64,000 bases of DNA from Chromobotia macracanthus (taxonomy: Eukaryota > Chordata > Actinopteri > Cypriniformes > Botiidae): NCBI GenBank assembly GCA_036877525.1, contig JAZGTH010000067.1:5584501-5648500 (forward strand), read 5' to 3'. Below the pieces are notes generated by a model that saw only the letters and a program-made list of their open reading frames with translations, was not told the DNA's origin and did not search any database. The translations under genes and the position numbers were made by a program. Below, in pieces: positions 36,082 through 48,658 of this stretch (position 1 is the stretch's first letter; each line of letters opens with the position of its first letter).

Positions 36082-38004
36082 TTAGCTAGCTTTTTTTGGA
36101 CATGTCATGTTTAGGGTTGTGTTCTGAGATCAGTCAAGCTGGTGTCTCTATTACACATCCCATTTAAATGCATCATGAGAGTATGAAAAAATGACATGAA
36201 AAATTCCCAAACTCCTTTTCTGATGGCTAGCAGGGCATGTTTCCAATAACACACACACACAGAAGGAAAGGCTCAGGTTAAAGGGAGCTCAGAGTGATGT
36301 ATAGGCTCCATCCGTTGAGAGCTTTGTAGAAATGAAAAATGTAACGATGCCAGGACACCACTTGGTATGCTCCTATAGCAGTGACTTCCTGCATGAGCGA
36401 AGGGTGTTTCCTTATCAGAATAAATGTTTTATAGAAAGAAATTGTCGTACGTGACCCAATAAAGTGAGGTCATTTCACTCAAATCAAATATTTTACTTCA
36501 ATACAACAGATTATTTAAATGTAAATGGGTTATTTGGGTTAATTTGTTTTTACAGTGTGAACGTATGACAGAGTAAGACATGGTCTTATTTTTTCCCATT
36601 AGAATGGAGGTAACTGTTTCCCTCTTGTAAAATGCATTATATTCACAAATACAGCGATCACAGAGTTTGTTCTGGTCTTTTCATTAAACACAAGCTGAAT
36701 TAATTTCTGTGCAAATTCTGACTCTAATTAAATTCAAAATGTATTGAATTAAATGGGACATTATATGAAACATTGCACATATATGTAATACATGCAACAA
36801 TTACATTTATGTGTTTGGCTATACACTTTTTGATCAGTATGTGTATTTTTTTGGACAACTTGCACAGAAATCAATTATGCCTGTGATTCATGAGGCCCAT
36901 TCCTTTAAAAGGATCAGTTTACCCAAAAATATTATTTACTCACCCTTGTGCTTTTTCAGACTCATACTTCTTCCAAATTAACATCCTGTCTAATATACCA
37001 AAAAGTGTCATATCGAGTTCATCATCTCATTTTTCTCTAAACACATGATTTTAGTCAAGTCTTTTTAAGACCAAAAACACAGAAGTCTTAGAGACCTGAG
37101 AGACCTACAACATCGCCTATTAAAGACTTTATAAACACCCCCTATACATGTCAGATGAGTAGCCTGGCTTTGCTGGGCTTACACACGGAGTGCAGATTTG
37201 CTGTCAGCTTAAGTCAATGTTACACTGTGACACAAAACAATCAGATCAGACTGAAGAGATCAGAGAACCTCCAATGTCTTTACTAATATTGAAGTTTTCA
37301 AATGCGGAGCAGCTGATGTTACTGCCTGGAGCAGAACAGGTTTAGAGATATTTTCCACCTTTACACTTAAGTAATAATATCTGTCCTCAGTCCTCATTTC
37401 TTCACTGTGACTGGACAGGAGTTTTGAGCACTAAATAGACACAGTTGATTTGTTTGTAGTCAGCTATGTGTGAATGTATGTGTCTGTTTGACATCAGAAA
37501 GTTCTTCAAGTTTAGAACTACAAGTTTTTTTGTAGTTTTTTATAGTTCACTTTGTGAACTTTCTAAAATCTGAAAGTTGTAGTTTGTTTTTATTTATAAA
37601 ACCTTTTTAATTAACTGGAAAAATGGGTGTACCCCCTTCAAAGACCCTTTTAAAAATATGTAAACCTAATACTGTTTTCTTGTTACGTAAGGTGTTCAGA
37701 GATTTTATCATCCCAAAGTCTTGAATAAGGTTCAGCACTCTTAGATTTTAAGACCTTGCTCTAGTTTCAGCACCAGCTGTGTTGGACAGCTCCCAGATTT
37801 CAGCACTTGGTTGAGTGGATAGCTCCCACATGCCAGCAGAAGACCCAGAAACTGTAGACTAGTCTAGAACTGAAGGCTGATTCACTGCAGGACAGATCCC
37901 ATGTGAAATGTGTGTGTGGCTACATCTGCACACTCTAATCTCTGCTATCTCTGCTCTAAAGCTGTTACCATCAGGAGGTCTTTAATAGGATTGCATAATG
38001 TTCT

Positions 38005-38010
<6 letters not shown>

Positions 38011-38088
<78 letters not shown>
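38011..38088. repeat. (GT)39 microsatellite
   Basis: An uninterrupted GT run of about 78 bases lies between TTCTGTGTAT and TGCTATATG. It is the longest dinucleotide tract in the window. Confidence 0.98.
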
Positions 38089-38089
<1 letters not shown>

Positions 38090-38654
38090 GCTATATGTCA
38101 TTGTCCGAGCCCACACTCGTCAACACCTATCGGTCAATTAAACAATGTGTGAAGACAGACTGTCATCTGTCCATCTCTATCAAGAGCCATGAGAGTGAAA
38201 GTGAGAGTGTGTGTGTCAGTGGGTGTCTTTGTGTGTTAGCGTTTATCCAGCAATACCAGATGAAAGCTCTTTGAGAGTGGAGGCAATATGTTTCGCCCCA
38301 GTGAAGCGGGGAAGACAGCCCTGTGTACAATTAACTTACCCAAACAAATCCCTTTATGTGCTCTGAGTGTGTGTGACTGTGTGCACACACAAATGCATGT
38401 TTATGCATTTATACATGTGTGTGTGTACAGTACATGCCCACAGATGTCTGTCATTTTAAATATGGAGTTTTTGTTGCAGTTTTAGAGTTGTGTGTGAGTG
38501 TGTGTGTGATTTAACATCGATTACTAAACCAATTTCAGTCATGCATGTCAAATTTTGAAGCCTAACTAATGTTCTTTCAGATTGCTTTCAGAGCGCTGCA
38601 GTGTCGTGACTTCTGCTAACATCACTCTCATTCCTTTGAGCTCTCTCACTCACT

Positions 38655-38656
<2 letters not shown>

Positions 38657-38691
<35 letters not shown>
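38657..38691. repeat. (CT)n microsatellite
   Basis: A pure CT run of about 35 bases lies before TTTTCATCCC. Confidence 0.95.
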
Positions 38692-38693
<2 letters not shown>

Positions 38694-39185
38694 CATCCCA
38701 TGTCCCTTGTTCTCTGGAGCTGACCTCTTAGATTGTGTGTTAGATTTAACTTCAAATGGAGTCTTTATGTTTGTAAGTGAACGTTTAATTTAACATGTTT
38801 AGAATTATGTGTGAAATTGACTGTAACAAAATGAAAATAAAAAAAATATTTGTAGGTCTTGATCTAACTTGTCTAATCTTTATGTGATAATGCGGGTCTA
38901 AAACATCTTATTTAAAAGGACATTTATTCTATACACTCTTAACTTTTTTGTTCACCCTAGGCAATACTACATCAGAAGCTGTTACTGTCCTACGCAGCTG
39001 TTAGCAGACGGAATACCCACACAGTGTTTAATATGCAGTTCAGATAGTGTAGATCGCATTTATACACGCACAAATACGCTGGAATTTCCATCAGTGGTGT
39101 GCTGCAGTGTGGAGCGAGATCTATGGACATGTCTAGAATCAGTAAATACCTATAGACCTGCATACCTGAACACACCGCTCTGTGC

Positions 39186-39221
39186 CTCTCTCTCTCTCTG
39201 TCTCTCTCTCTCTCTCCCTCC

Positions 39222-39266
<45 letters not shown>

Positions 39267-39301
39267 ACTCTCTCTCTCCCTCTCTCTCTCTCTCCCTCTC
39301 C
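39186..39301. repeat. (CT)n tract, imperfect
   Basis: About 115 bases are almost wholly C and T, with scattered G (CTCTGTCT) and CCCT interruptions. Open frames on both strands through it are low-complexity artefacts. Confidence 0.95.
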
Positions 39302-40388
39302 TCCCTTCCGCCCCAGCCTCAGTCGATGAGTCATTCTTCTGTGAATCACCCAAATAGTTTGGCTGCTATTTTTAGTCTCATTAATGGGTTTGGGTGCAGA
39401 AACTCCCTCTTTTTTCTGCTCTCTTGTTTGATGTTGTTTTAGCAGACTCTTAAGACCACCCACCCCACAAATCTCATGTACACAGCATCCCATAGGAAAG
39501 AAATAGCTTTAAGGGTTAAGTGTTTAATTTCAGACAGAATTGCACAAGACTGTTTCAGAACAACCAATGGTGAGACAAACAGGTAGCCCCGCCCCCAACT
39601 TACGCCATTGGTTGAGACCATGTCATGATGTACAGCATGATGTACAGTAACTAGTAATGTATGTAGTTGTAACTAGTAGTAACTAGTAGTAATGTAACTT
39701 GTTAATGTAACTAGTTAATCTTTAACAATCTAGTTAATTTTGTGATGGTTGTTAATGTGTTTTTGTATAATGTCTACATAATCCTGACCTCCATATATTT
39801 AGCCTTTAATTTGAAAATATCAAATTTAATCCTCTTAACAGCCCCACACACACCCCCACACACACGCATAATTATTTAGTTCAGATCACAGTTTATAAAT
39901 TGGAGTCTTGTGGGATAAATAGTTAGAAGATACAATGTTACTGAATAGATTATTCCCATTTACAGTACAGTTAACAATATAGTGTTGTAACACCCTCATT
40001 AAACCTTATACATATATGGTAATAGAATATGGTAGTATACAGTAGGAATATGATAATCACTTGGTATCATATGCGTGTGAAACTTTACTGTATACGTTAA
40101 TAGCACAGACAGGCAGAGAAAACACAATATTTAGCTGAAAAGAGCAGATTGTGTAGAAATTTCTCTGTACAACATTTACGTTCTTTATGACGACAAACTG
40201 GATCAATAGAGCAGGTCTGATTGTGGTTACCATGGATACCATTCTCCTGTTCAAAATTAGATATTGGTGTAGACTGGTGTTAATATGATATTGGGCTGAC
40301 CCCACAGGATCATGGGAGTCTGGCCACTCAATTTGAGCTAATTACAGAAAGAGTATTAAAGAAATATAAGTGAGGTATGTGTCTGTAT

Positions 40389-40689
40389 CCCAGCAAACAG
40401 GGAGCTCAGAACGTTGGCCAACATTCTCTAAAAGTGTTATCAAAAACGTTCTTGTAGTAATGATAGTAGAACTTTTTCCTTAAGTTAGAACATATATCAA
40501 AAGTATTATTCTCAAGCGGTTAGTGGAACTTTTAAAACATTCGTATAACCAAGCATTAATGTTAATACAACATATGAAGAATTTACTTTTTGAACGTTCC
40601 TAAAGCTTTCAAAATAATGTTTTTAATATGTATTGATTACAACCACTTAGTTACGGCAACATCCTTACAACCCAAAATTGTTACCTTGG
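40389..40689 (+). mobile_element. MITE-like element, CCCAGCTAAC family (copy E)
   Basis: The left end is CCCAGCAAACAGGGAGCTCA with GAACGTTGGCCAACATTCTC. The body contains AAAACGTTCTTGTAGTAATG and CATTCGTATAACCAAGCATT. The right end degrades to ACAACCCAAAATTGTTACC. The family length (about 300 bp) is kept. Confidence 0.7.
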
Positions 40690-43337
40690 ACGTTGAGTGT
40701 TCATGGTGTGTACTGTGTCAGAGCTATTGATTACCATGCTTTTTTGAGGTTGTGTGCAAAATGACATTTTGTCTGATATATTTCACTTCTAAGAAACATT
40801 TTCTACAGAAAGTGTAGTTGTATACCCCCCAACACACACACACAGTTGTTTATTTCAGCCTTGCAATTCTGAGGTAATAGTTTAGCATAAACAATAGACA
40901 TTTTGTAGACATTCAGCGGGTTAAAGTGTTCCGCGTAACTCTCATTCAATAAAAATGTGAAATGTGTCACAGCCAGTCAAACTGCCAAAAGTTTGTCAGC
41001 CATATGTTGAGAAATGTTGGACCCTGTGACCAAAGGTTAGAAGAGACACAATGACATGAGTGGTGGGTTTGAGGGAGTGGGGGGATAGAGAGAGAGAGAG
41101 AAAGAGAGAGATTGGTGGACACTGATATTAGTAAGTGAAAAGGCAGTTATGGCGAGATAAAGGTAAAATGTATTCCATTAAATTAGCTTTTATGTTATTC
41201 ATTTCATTTTTACAGGTCGAATGTGATCTCATTGTTCTGGGGCTTTCTTGGCTACCTCTCAGAGATAGTTACCATGGTAAATGCAGGCGAGTGTGAATAT
41301 GTATGCATATGTGTGTGTGTTTAACCTTGCTTCATCCTTATTAAAGGCAATTTTTGATAACAGAGCCATCTAAATTTTTACATTTTCAAAGGAAATGTGA
41401 TTAGTGCTTCAGTTACAAATCTGCCACCCTTGTTACAAGGGTGTTCTGAGTTTTAAGATGGTTGCTAGGGTGGTTTTAAGTAGTTGCTATGGTGTGCTTG
41501 CTAGCTGGTACCTTTCTGTCCCAGAACAAAACGTCTGTGATATTTTGATGTCTGGATACGGTTCGGATTCCTCCAATTTAGGTCCATAGGGTTTTTTCAC
41601 CCTTTTTGATGTCCACCAGGCCGGTTGCTTTGAAAAGTTATTGCATCTCTTCCATCAACATCTCACACAGTTTGTAAGTCTTTTAAATAAGCACCAGTAG
41701 AAGCAAGGCTTGCCTTAGTATACAGCACAAATGAGTGCATGTCTGCACGATAAAATCTCACTGTTATTTTCATGGGAGAAAATGTGTTGAAGGGGAGAGT
41801 GAGGGCTCTGGCCTGTCTATCGAACAGGAGAAGGTGAGTGTGGAATCTAATGAAGGGCTGTAATCTGCTATAATGTGTTTTTGGGAGGTTGGATCTCATT
41901 CTGAGGGTTTAGAGAGCTGCTGTTGGTGATTGTGTATTATTGTGTTGCCATGCCTCCAAAGTAACCATGACAATAGATTTGATGAGATAGCAGTCCTGGT
42001 TCTGGCAATGTTACACACTCCCCAAGCACTCTATAAGACGCACAAATCCCTATACACACATACAGTATTAGGAACAGACTTTTATAGACAATTTGAAATG
42101 CATTTAACATAACATTCATAGTTTACATTAACTTGGCATAGTAATTCAAATGAAAGTGTTGATGGCACAGATATCATTCCATAAGTTTACTGTGATATTA
42201 TTCGCTTATATTATCATTACTGATGATCTCTGACAATATAAACAGGAATATTTATTAAGCATATACCATATTATTATTCTGGTAATTATTATTCTCTGTA
42301 TATTTCATTTCCAGTCTTCACTACTAAAAAAATTAGTGTGTTTACATTAAAGATGGAATCGAGATTAAAGAAGAAACAGGTTTGGTGTGCTGTCTGCCAG
42401 AAGGGATTCAGGCATGAGACTAAATTCACGTGGGAAACTAGAATAAACAGTGGGGCGTTAAAAGATGTGAGACTAATTGTCTGTTTATATGCCCATGTGA
42501 TTTTGATTAGTAATTTTACAATATGAATGTTCTGCCTCCACAGTCCCATGAGAAATCCATCAAGACACATACATAAGGCACAAGGTTGTAAAAACTCCCA
42601 CCTATCTTATAGGTCTGAGTTCTGGGGAATTACTGCTAAAGCTAAACCTGCTCAACTATAACACATTTCTGTAATGCAAAACCAGTCGAGAGGCTGTAGG
42701 TATGAGAACTCCTGCAGCGCAGATTAAAAAGCCCCCAGGTGGCGCTAGTTCTGATTGGTTGAGAGAAAGTCCAGAATAAACAGCTGTTATCATGGCAACA
42801 TGTGGAAGCATTGAAGAATCTTAAATAAAAGAGAGTTTGGTTTACTTTTGTTTTGGGTACTGCGTGTGTTTTTCTAGAGTTTCGACTTTATTTTTACTGT
42901 TTTCATAGTGTAGACAGACTTGCATTTGTTACCAAATGATTTCTCTAGCAAGGCCTTAAAGTTAATGTCACCAAAACATACTGAAATCAAAACATACTAT
43001 TTTTATGTAATATTGCAGTGTTTATTTTAAATGACTTATCCATGCAAATCATTTTTTTTTTTTTAAATTCATCTGCCCTTGTAATCTTTAACCAAAATTT
43101 GAAAATGTACTTCCCCTCCTGCTTGGATGATGTCAGTGTGATGGCTTGGGCGGAGCCAAAGCGTTAATCACTCCCCCAACAGCTTTGAAACGCCTACTTT
43201 TCTAGATCCAATCAATTACCAGTGGAAAAAACAAACCACGCCCCAATTTCTCTGCTTCACTCTGAATTACTTCAACAATGAAGTCGGTTAGAACTTCCAG
43301 TTCATGCAGACTTTAAATGTTTTCTAGTGGAAACAGT

Positions 43338-43497
43338 GTTGTGTGGTGCTTAATGGTCTGTGCTGGTAACTGAAGAGTTGCACGTTCAAACCCCTCATGA
43401 CTTGATCCATAAACTGTCAGCATTATGCCCTTGAGCAAGCCACTAAACTCCAAGCCTATTCCTGTAATCAACATACTGTAAGTTGCTGTAAAACTAT
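43338..43497 (+). mobile_element. tRNA-derived SINE fragment
   Basis: An A-box-like TGGTGCTTAATGG (about 43344-43356) is followed about 28 bases later by a B-box-like GTTCAAACCCC (43384-43394). Downstream is ATGCCCTTGAGCAAGCCACT, the body motif shared by many teleost SINEs. The 3' end is truncated near 43497. It is not a functional tRNA gene, since no matching acceptor stem is evident. Confidence 0.6.
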
Positions 43498-45774
43498 CAT
43501 ACTTACTGTTCATCTCCACTGATGTTGTTTTTTTTTGGGGAAAGAATTCTTTCAAGTATCATCTCTCTCAAGTATGTTTATAATCCTCATTTCTGATTGT
43601 CTGATGAGCGCATTGAAAAACAGATGAAAGTACCAGATCTGAACTGTTCTCTCATCTCGCCACAAAAGTGGGTCGTCTTCATGCAGGGCAGCCAGAGGGC
43701 GTGAAGGAACAGAAATATGTCTGGAAATAAAGAATGAGAGATATATTAATAAAAGTGTTGAGGATGGAGGGAAAGAGTTAGAAAGAAATAATACAGAAAT
43801 AACATCAATGTTTGTTCTAGGTCTGAACGCTCTGATCAAGCGTGGAAAGAGAGCTTCTACCCCATTGATCTGACCTATTTACTGCACATTGTGTGTGTGT
43901 GTGTTGTGTTGTTTTATCCAGCACCACTGAGAAATGGAAGCCTATTGTAATTTAACATTTGGAAGGAATTGTTTTGTTTGAGTCTGCATGGACTGTTTTA
44001 TTTTTTCTGTTCTGCTTTGCTTTTCTGTGGCTTTCTAAACCTCGTGAGTCTCTGTGATGCCTGTTAGACAGAGTATAAAGGAGCCCACCACCAGAAAGGA
44101 AACTCTGAAAGTAACCTCAGACATTGTGACTAAGACGCAGGGCACGTCACACACATACAGATCTGTTCAGAGAGGCAGAGACAGATTGTAATGAAAAAGG
44201 TAAGGTGAGTTGAGTGAGAGCTGAATGTGTCTGTCACTTTGTATCACTCATTGATGTGGGAAAAACTGGGTCCCTGTGATCTGGCCTAAGACCTGGAGCC
44301 CAGGTTCAGCCCAAAAATGAGCTGTCCTTCAAGAATGCTCTGGTCCTTCAGACTTAGATGTCCGCAGCAGTTATTACTGTTTTGTTTTTTAGATATATTG
44401 CAGGTTTATTAATGTTTTGAATTAGCTTTTATATTTATACTTTTATATCAGTTTTCATGTCAAGTTTAGTTAATGTAATCCAAAGCTAATGTAAAAGTAA
44501 TCTTATGTGCTTTTGTCATTTTATTATTTATTTTTAATATTGCTATATAAGCTAATTTGTTTTTTATTTCAGTTTTAGTTTCATTTTTATTTTCAGTAAA
44601 TAACTTTAGTGCCTCATCTTAAACTTATTTCAAATTATTGGTAAGGCAACTAAATTTTCATTTAGTTAAGATTTTAAAAATAATAATTATGTCTATATTT
44701 TATTTGATTTCAGTTAACACAAATGTTTCGATATTTTTAGTTTTGGTAAACTGTAATAACTTTGGTTCAAGGCAAAAGAAGGTCAAAGATGTGACTATAC
44801 CACACGTGACTACATTAAATGTAATACAAATCCACAAATGCAAAAGCTGAACAACTACAAAGCATATGCCAACATGCCTCAACTATGCTATATATATGCA
44901 ACAGGGCTCTATCGTCCTAGTTTGACAGTTTTAATATATATTTGATCTATAAAGAGTATAATGAAGCAGCAGAGCTGAAGAACAACTTCTGTCCTGAAGA
45001 GGGATGAATTATATATAATAATAGCGAGAGAGAGAGAGAGGAGGAGACATTTTTAAATTTACTCTTGCAATGGTTTAACACATGACAGCATGAAACCTCT
45101 TACAGCTGATGTCAAACAGATTATGACAAGTTCTATAACTGATCCTCAAAGGGCTTTATATGTTGGAGATACATTCTGCTGTTTGGTTTAAGCTTTTAAA
45201 AATGAATCTGAATTCCTGCATGCTGGACTTCTTTAGGCTGTTTTCATTGTAAAATCTGTTTGAGTCTGGGCCGTCCACATCCCATCTGTGGCATATGGAC
45301 TGTTCCTATAATCCCTTGCTGGCACTCCACTCCCTATGCATAGCGCTGTCCATTTAAAGTAGTGGCATGACTTTAAAGAACGTTTAGCGCAAACTGTTTA
45401 ACAGTTTAGCCAAAGGGTGTGTGTGATCTGTTGAAAGGTTTTGACAAGCGTCAGTCATTGATCATATCATAATGGCATGAGAAGGCTTTAAGCCATTAAA
45501 GGCCTATGTAGTCTGTCACTCGGCTGGTCAGGATTTCACTCCTTGACATTTTTGCATATGAAATGTGATTTGCCATTGAAGTCATTGTCTGTTGATTGAT
45601 CAGTTCCAAGCAGGTGGCCTGTTTCTGTTGAATGGGTTTGTAATTTCCTGCTATGAATGCAACAAGCTATGTTTCTGTGTTAATCTTAAATAGTTAACTC
45701 AGCCAAACCTGCATGACTTCCTTTCATGGAAAAGTAAAGGATAAGTTTAACAGAATGCCAGAGCTGTTTTCCAG

Positions 45775-46115
45775 TATATAATGAAAGTGGATAGAAACCA
45801 AAGGCTGTCAGGGTTTAAAAAGGGACAAAAGCTCTATAAATACGTGATAATGAAAGTCCATTTGACTTGTGCACTACAATCCAACTCCAACTCCTGAAGA
45901 TTCTTGATGCTTTTGTGTGAGGAGACACATTTGACTTTTGTACAGTATAATGCATACAGTATCTTGCTCGACAACCATGGACCCCATTTACTTTCATTGT
46001 ATGTTACAGTACAGCTTGTACTTTCTGTTCTAAAAACAGAATTTGCAGAATGTCCAAGCTGTCTTCTAAAAGTTTTATTACATTATGACAGAATGTAGAT
46101 TTTTAAGTAAACAAT
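45775..46115. mobile_element. MITE-like element of the AGTTCACCCAAAAATG family, diverged copy
   Basis: It contains ATAATGAAAGTGGATAGAAA, CCAAAGGCTGTCAGGG, AAAGTCCATTTGACTTGTGC and GCTTTTGTGTGAGGAG in the order I recall for this common fish element. CCCATTTACTTTCATTGTAT and ATTATGACAGAATGTAGATT then follow as inverted versions of its typical blocks. The first blocks correspond to the core of the 42-bp minisatellite at 23730-24570. Confidence 0.5.
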
Positions 46116-46194
46116 TTTTTCACTGACCTCTTTCATCAACTGTTTACTTTTGGCTGTGTGTGTGTGCATGTGTGTGTGTCCTAGTATTTACTAT

Positions 46195-46456
46195 GTTATG
46201 GGGACCAAATGTCCTCACAAGTGTAGTTTTATCAGTAAATTCTGACCTTATGGGGACATTTTGTAGGTCCCCTTGATTAAACAGGTCATACAGAATGATG
46301 TTTTCTGAAAATCTAAAAAAGCAGAAAGTTTTCTCTGATGGTTAGGTTTAGGGGGTAGGGTTAGTTTAGGGGGACAGAATATGTCTATACAGTATAAAAA
46401 AACATTGTCCATGGAATGTTCCCATAAAACATGAAAACCTAAGTAATTAAGTGCTG

Positions 46457-46485
<29 letters not shown>
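46195..46485. repeat. GGGGACC/TTAGGG-containing dispersed repeat (copy 3) with GT tail
   Basis: It contains TTATGGGGACCAAATGTCCT, TTATGGGGACATTTTGTAGG, AAAGTTTTCTCTGATGGTTA, GGTTTAGGGGGTAGGGTTAG and TGGAATGTTCCCATAAAACA, ending in (GT)14 at about 46457-46485. It matches the copy at 10845-11092 closely. Confidence 0.6.
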
Positions 46486-46488
<3 letters not shown>

Positions 46489-47195
46489 ATTACTGTATAT
46501 TTGGCTGTTGTATTAGAAGAAATGACTATGACTCAGGAACTTAGGAATCCTATTTCCTAATTCAGCCTGTATGTCTTTCTCATGATATGAGCATCAGCAT
46601 TTTAGAAACACATTCCTCAACAGATCATGTATCATTCAACTACAGTGTTCATGTTGTTTGTTATTTGACAAATGATCATGATGCGTAGCCCTTAGAAATC
46701 CCCCCCAATTTTCAACTTTAGATTTAAAGTAATTTATTGGCATGACTGTGTTTACATACAACATTGCCAAAGCATTATACATAAACAAACAAGTATTGAT
46801 ATGAAATGTGCTGTTTAAAAATAGGAACAAACAGTAGTGTGGTGTTAAAATAAAATAAGGTGAAATGGTTAAAATACATGAATAGATATTTCAGATTTTA
46901 TCTCTCTCCTCCCCTATCTATCCCTTCCTCCCTCCCTCTCTCTCTGTCTCTCTTTCTCTTTCTCCCTCTTCTCATTGTATGAGAATGATAAATGATTGCA
47001 TTATTCTTGCTCTGGACACAGATGGCGAGATGCTTGCAATCAGCTATCCACACAAATACACACACACACACATATGTTGATTTTATTTATGCCCAGTGCA
47101 TTATGGGTACAGAGTTGCTTTATGGCCAGATCATGTCCTCTGAAAAATACCTTTTAGATTCACCAAATAAACTCTCTCTCTTTCTTTGTATGTCT

Positions 47196-47197
<2 letters not shown>

Positions 47198-47227
<30 letters not shown>
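47198..47227. repeat. (CT)n microsatellite
   Basis: A CT run of about 30 bases lies after TGTCTCCCCT. Confidence 0.9.
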
Positions 47228-47231
<4 letters not shown>

Positions 47232-48059
47232 GGTCTTCCTTCTCCTGAAATGTATTCAATTGTCAATATAATGTAATTATTAATTACATTTTGGATTGTC
47301 CCATTTTTTATCATGACACTGAAGTGTGATGATAAAAGACGGATTTTAGTTCTGGAATAATATGAAAGATGTGATGGAGAGAGAAACACTGCCATTCAAC
47401 ACACATCACACACACACACACACACACATGCAAAGCAACATCAAAGTTAACGCAGCACATTTACAGTGAAGGTAAAATGCAGAGTGGGTGTGAAGAGCTA
47501 TTTTATTACATCCATCAGTTTGTATTTTTGAATAACACTGTCAATATTTTAGAATTTTTGCATTGAAGTGATAGGTAAACCACATTTCCCTGTCCTAAAC
47601 ATAGTCCTGGTCCAAACTCACATCATTGGTCAGGCCAGTGTTGCAGTTTCGGCTGGTTGGGATACTCAGATACACAGAATAATTGTTTACCAAGCACAAC
47701 CTGCAAATGCTGCCTAATAGTAACAAAGACATTTTGGGCCTTGTCACTCTAGTGGGAAAAGGAAATGTTCAGAAGAAATCATAGAGGAGAGAGGTGACAC
47801 ATGGAAGGGTGGAGCCAGGGGACGGGGAGACAGACAGAGTCAAATATGCTTTAGTAATCAGACCAGAGCAAGTGGGTCACTGAGTTTATTACGAAAAGAA
47901 AAAGACCGGATGAGAAATTGAATTCAATAACATAGAGAGCAAAGTTAATTCAATAACTGATGTAACACGATTTCAAGTGTATCTAGGAGAGCAGTGCATG
48001 TGTGTTTGAGTGTGCTTGCCAGAAAATGTTTGTAAATGTAATTCTGTGTGTGTGTTTGT

Positions 48060-48205
48060 GTTTACCTAACCATGTACTGGGGACAAATTTGTACCCAAAA
48101 GTGCACAAGTGAACAAAACCTGATAAATCTGATCAAAACCTCTTTTTGGGGTGCTCTCATTTGTAAAAACACTATAAAAATATAGTAAGCAATTTATTGT
48201 AAAAA
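48060..48205. repeat. ACCATATATTGGGGACA-type dispersed repeat (copy 4, partial)
   Basis: It reads TTACCTAACCATGTACTGGG, then ACAAATTTGTACCCAAAAGT, CAAAACCTCTTTTTGGGG and TTTATTGTAAAAATGTGTG. It has GT-rich sequence on both sides. Confidence 0.55.
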
Positions 48206-48582
48206 TGTGTGTGTGTGAATGCATGTAGGTGCGTGTCAGCAGATTGGCTTTCTGTAGGGGAGCAGTACATTGATTTCCAGCCCAAAGTCCAATCGCATAA
48301 ATCTAGTCTAGCTTGAGTCACCAGCCCTATTAGCCAGACCTTCTGACTGGATTAACAAGACCGCTCACACACTCACACACTCACACACTCACACACACAG
48401 TTGACCTTGCCTACATGCATTTAATTAAACTTGTCTACATATCCACGCACAAACACCCACAGTTTCAAACAAGCTTGATTAGACACATGTGGCGCAGTCA
48501 GCTCTGGACTGCAAATATATACATACACAGTGATAAATATGGATAGGTGGATGATGCATTTAAATATTTGTTTCTCTTTCAG

Positions 48583-48658
48583 AGACAAGAGAGGATCGAA
48601 ACAAGAGGCTGTTCAGACATTACACTGTGGGCTCCTACGACAACTTTACCTCATATAG
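48583..48658 (+). CDS. shank3: SHANK3 exon (window exon 5): linker between SH3 and PDZ
   Basis: This 76-nt exon runs from acceptor tttctctttcAG (48581-48582) to donor GTAAAG (48659). It encodes ETREDRNKRLFRHYTVGSYD and then NFTSY. Human SHANK3 has ETREDRTKRLFRHYTVGSYD (from memory). The conserved FRHYTVGSYD block leads into the PDZ domain. In SHANK structures this N-terminal extension packs on the PDZ core. The exon is entered after one base of a codon and leaves after two (AG), which exon 6 completes as Ser. Confidence 0.95.

Larger units (their letters stand above)
35925..48582 (+). other. shank3: Intron 4 of the visible SHANK3 gene (12.7 kb)
   Basis: This is non-coding. Repeats listed separately include GT and CT tracts, a CCCAGCTAAC MITE (40389-40689), a SINE (43338-43497), a transposon copy (45775-46115) and GT-associated repeats (46195-46485, 48060-48205). 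Positions 36905-36990 (AGTTTACCCAAAAATATTA and TTTACTCACCCTTGTGC) look like a degraded left end of the common fish AGTTCACCCAAAAATG element. Positions about 42960-43320 resemble another fish MITE, but I could not define its ends. The other stretches show nothing I can recognise. Confidence 0.75.

Noticed and set aside
43338..43420. tRNA gene
   Set aside because: A and B boxes are present but there is no acceptor-stem pairing, and a SINE body follows, so it is a retroposon.
44162..44204. Possible 27- or 29-nt microexon before GTAAGG at about 44205 in intron 4
   Set aside because: The only in-phase version needs a second AG just after a better first AG, and the pyrimidine tract is weak. The first AG gives 29 nt and breaks the phase.
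45904..46098. 64-codon open frame in intron 4
   Set aside because: It lies wholly inside a diverged MITE copy.
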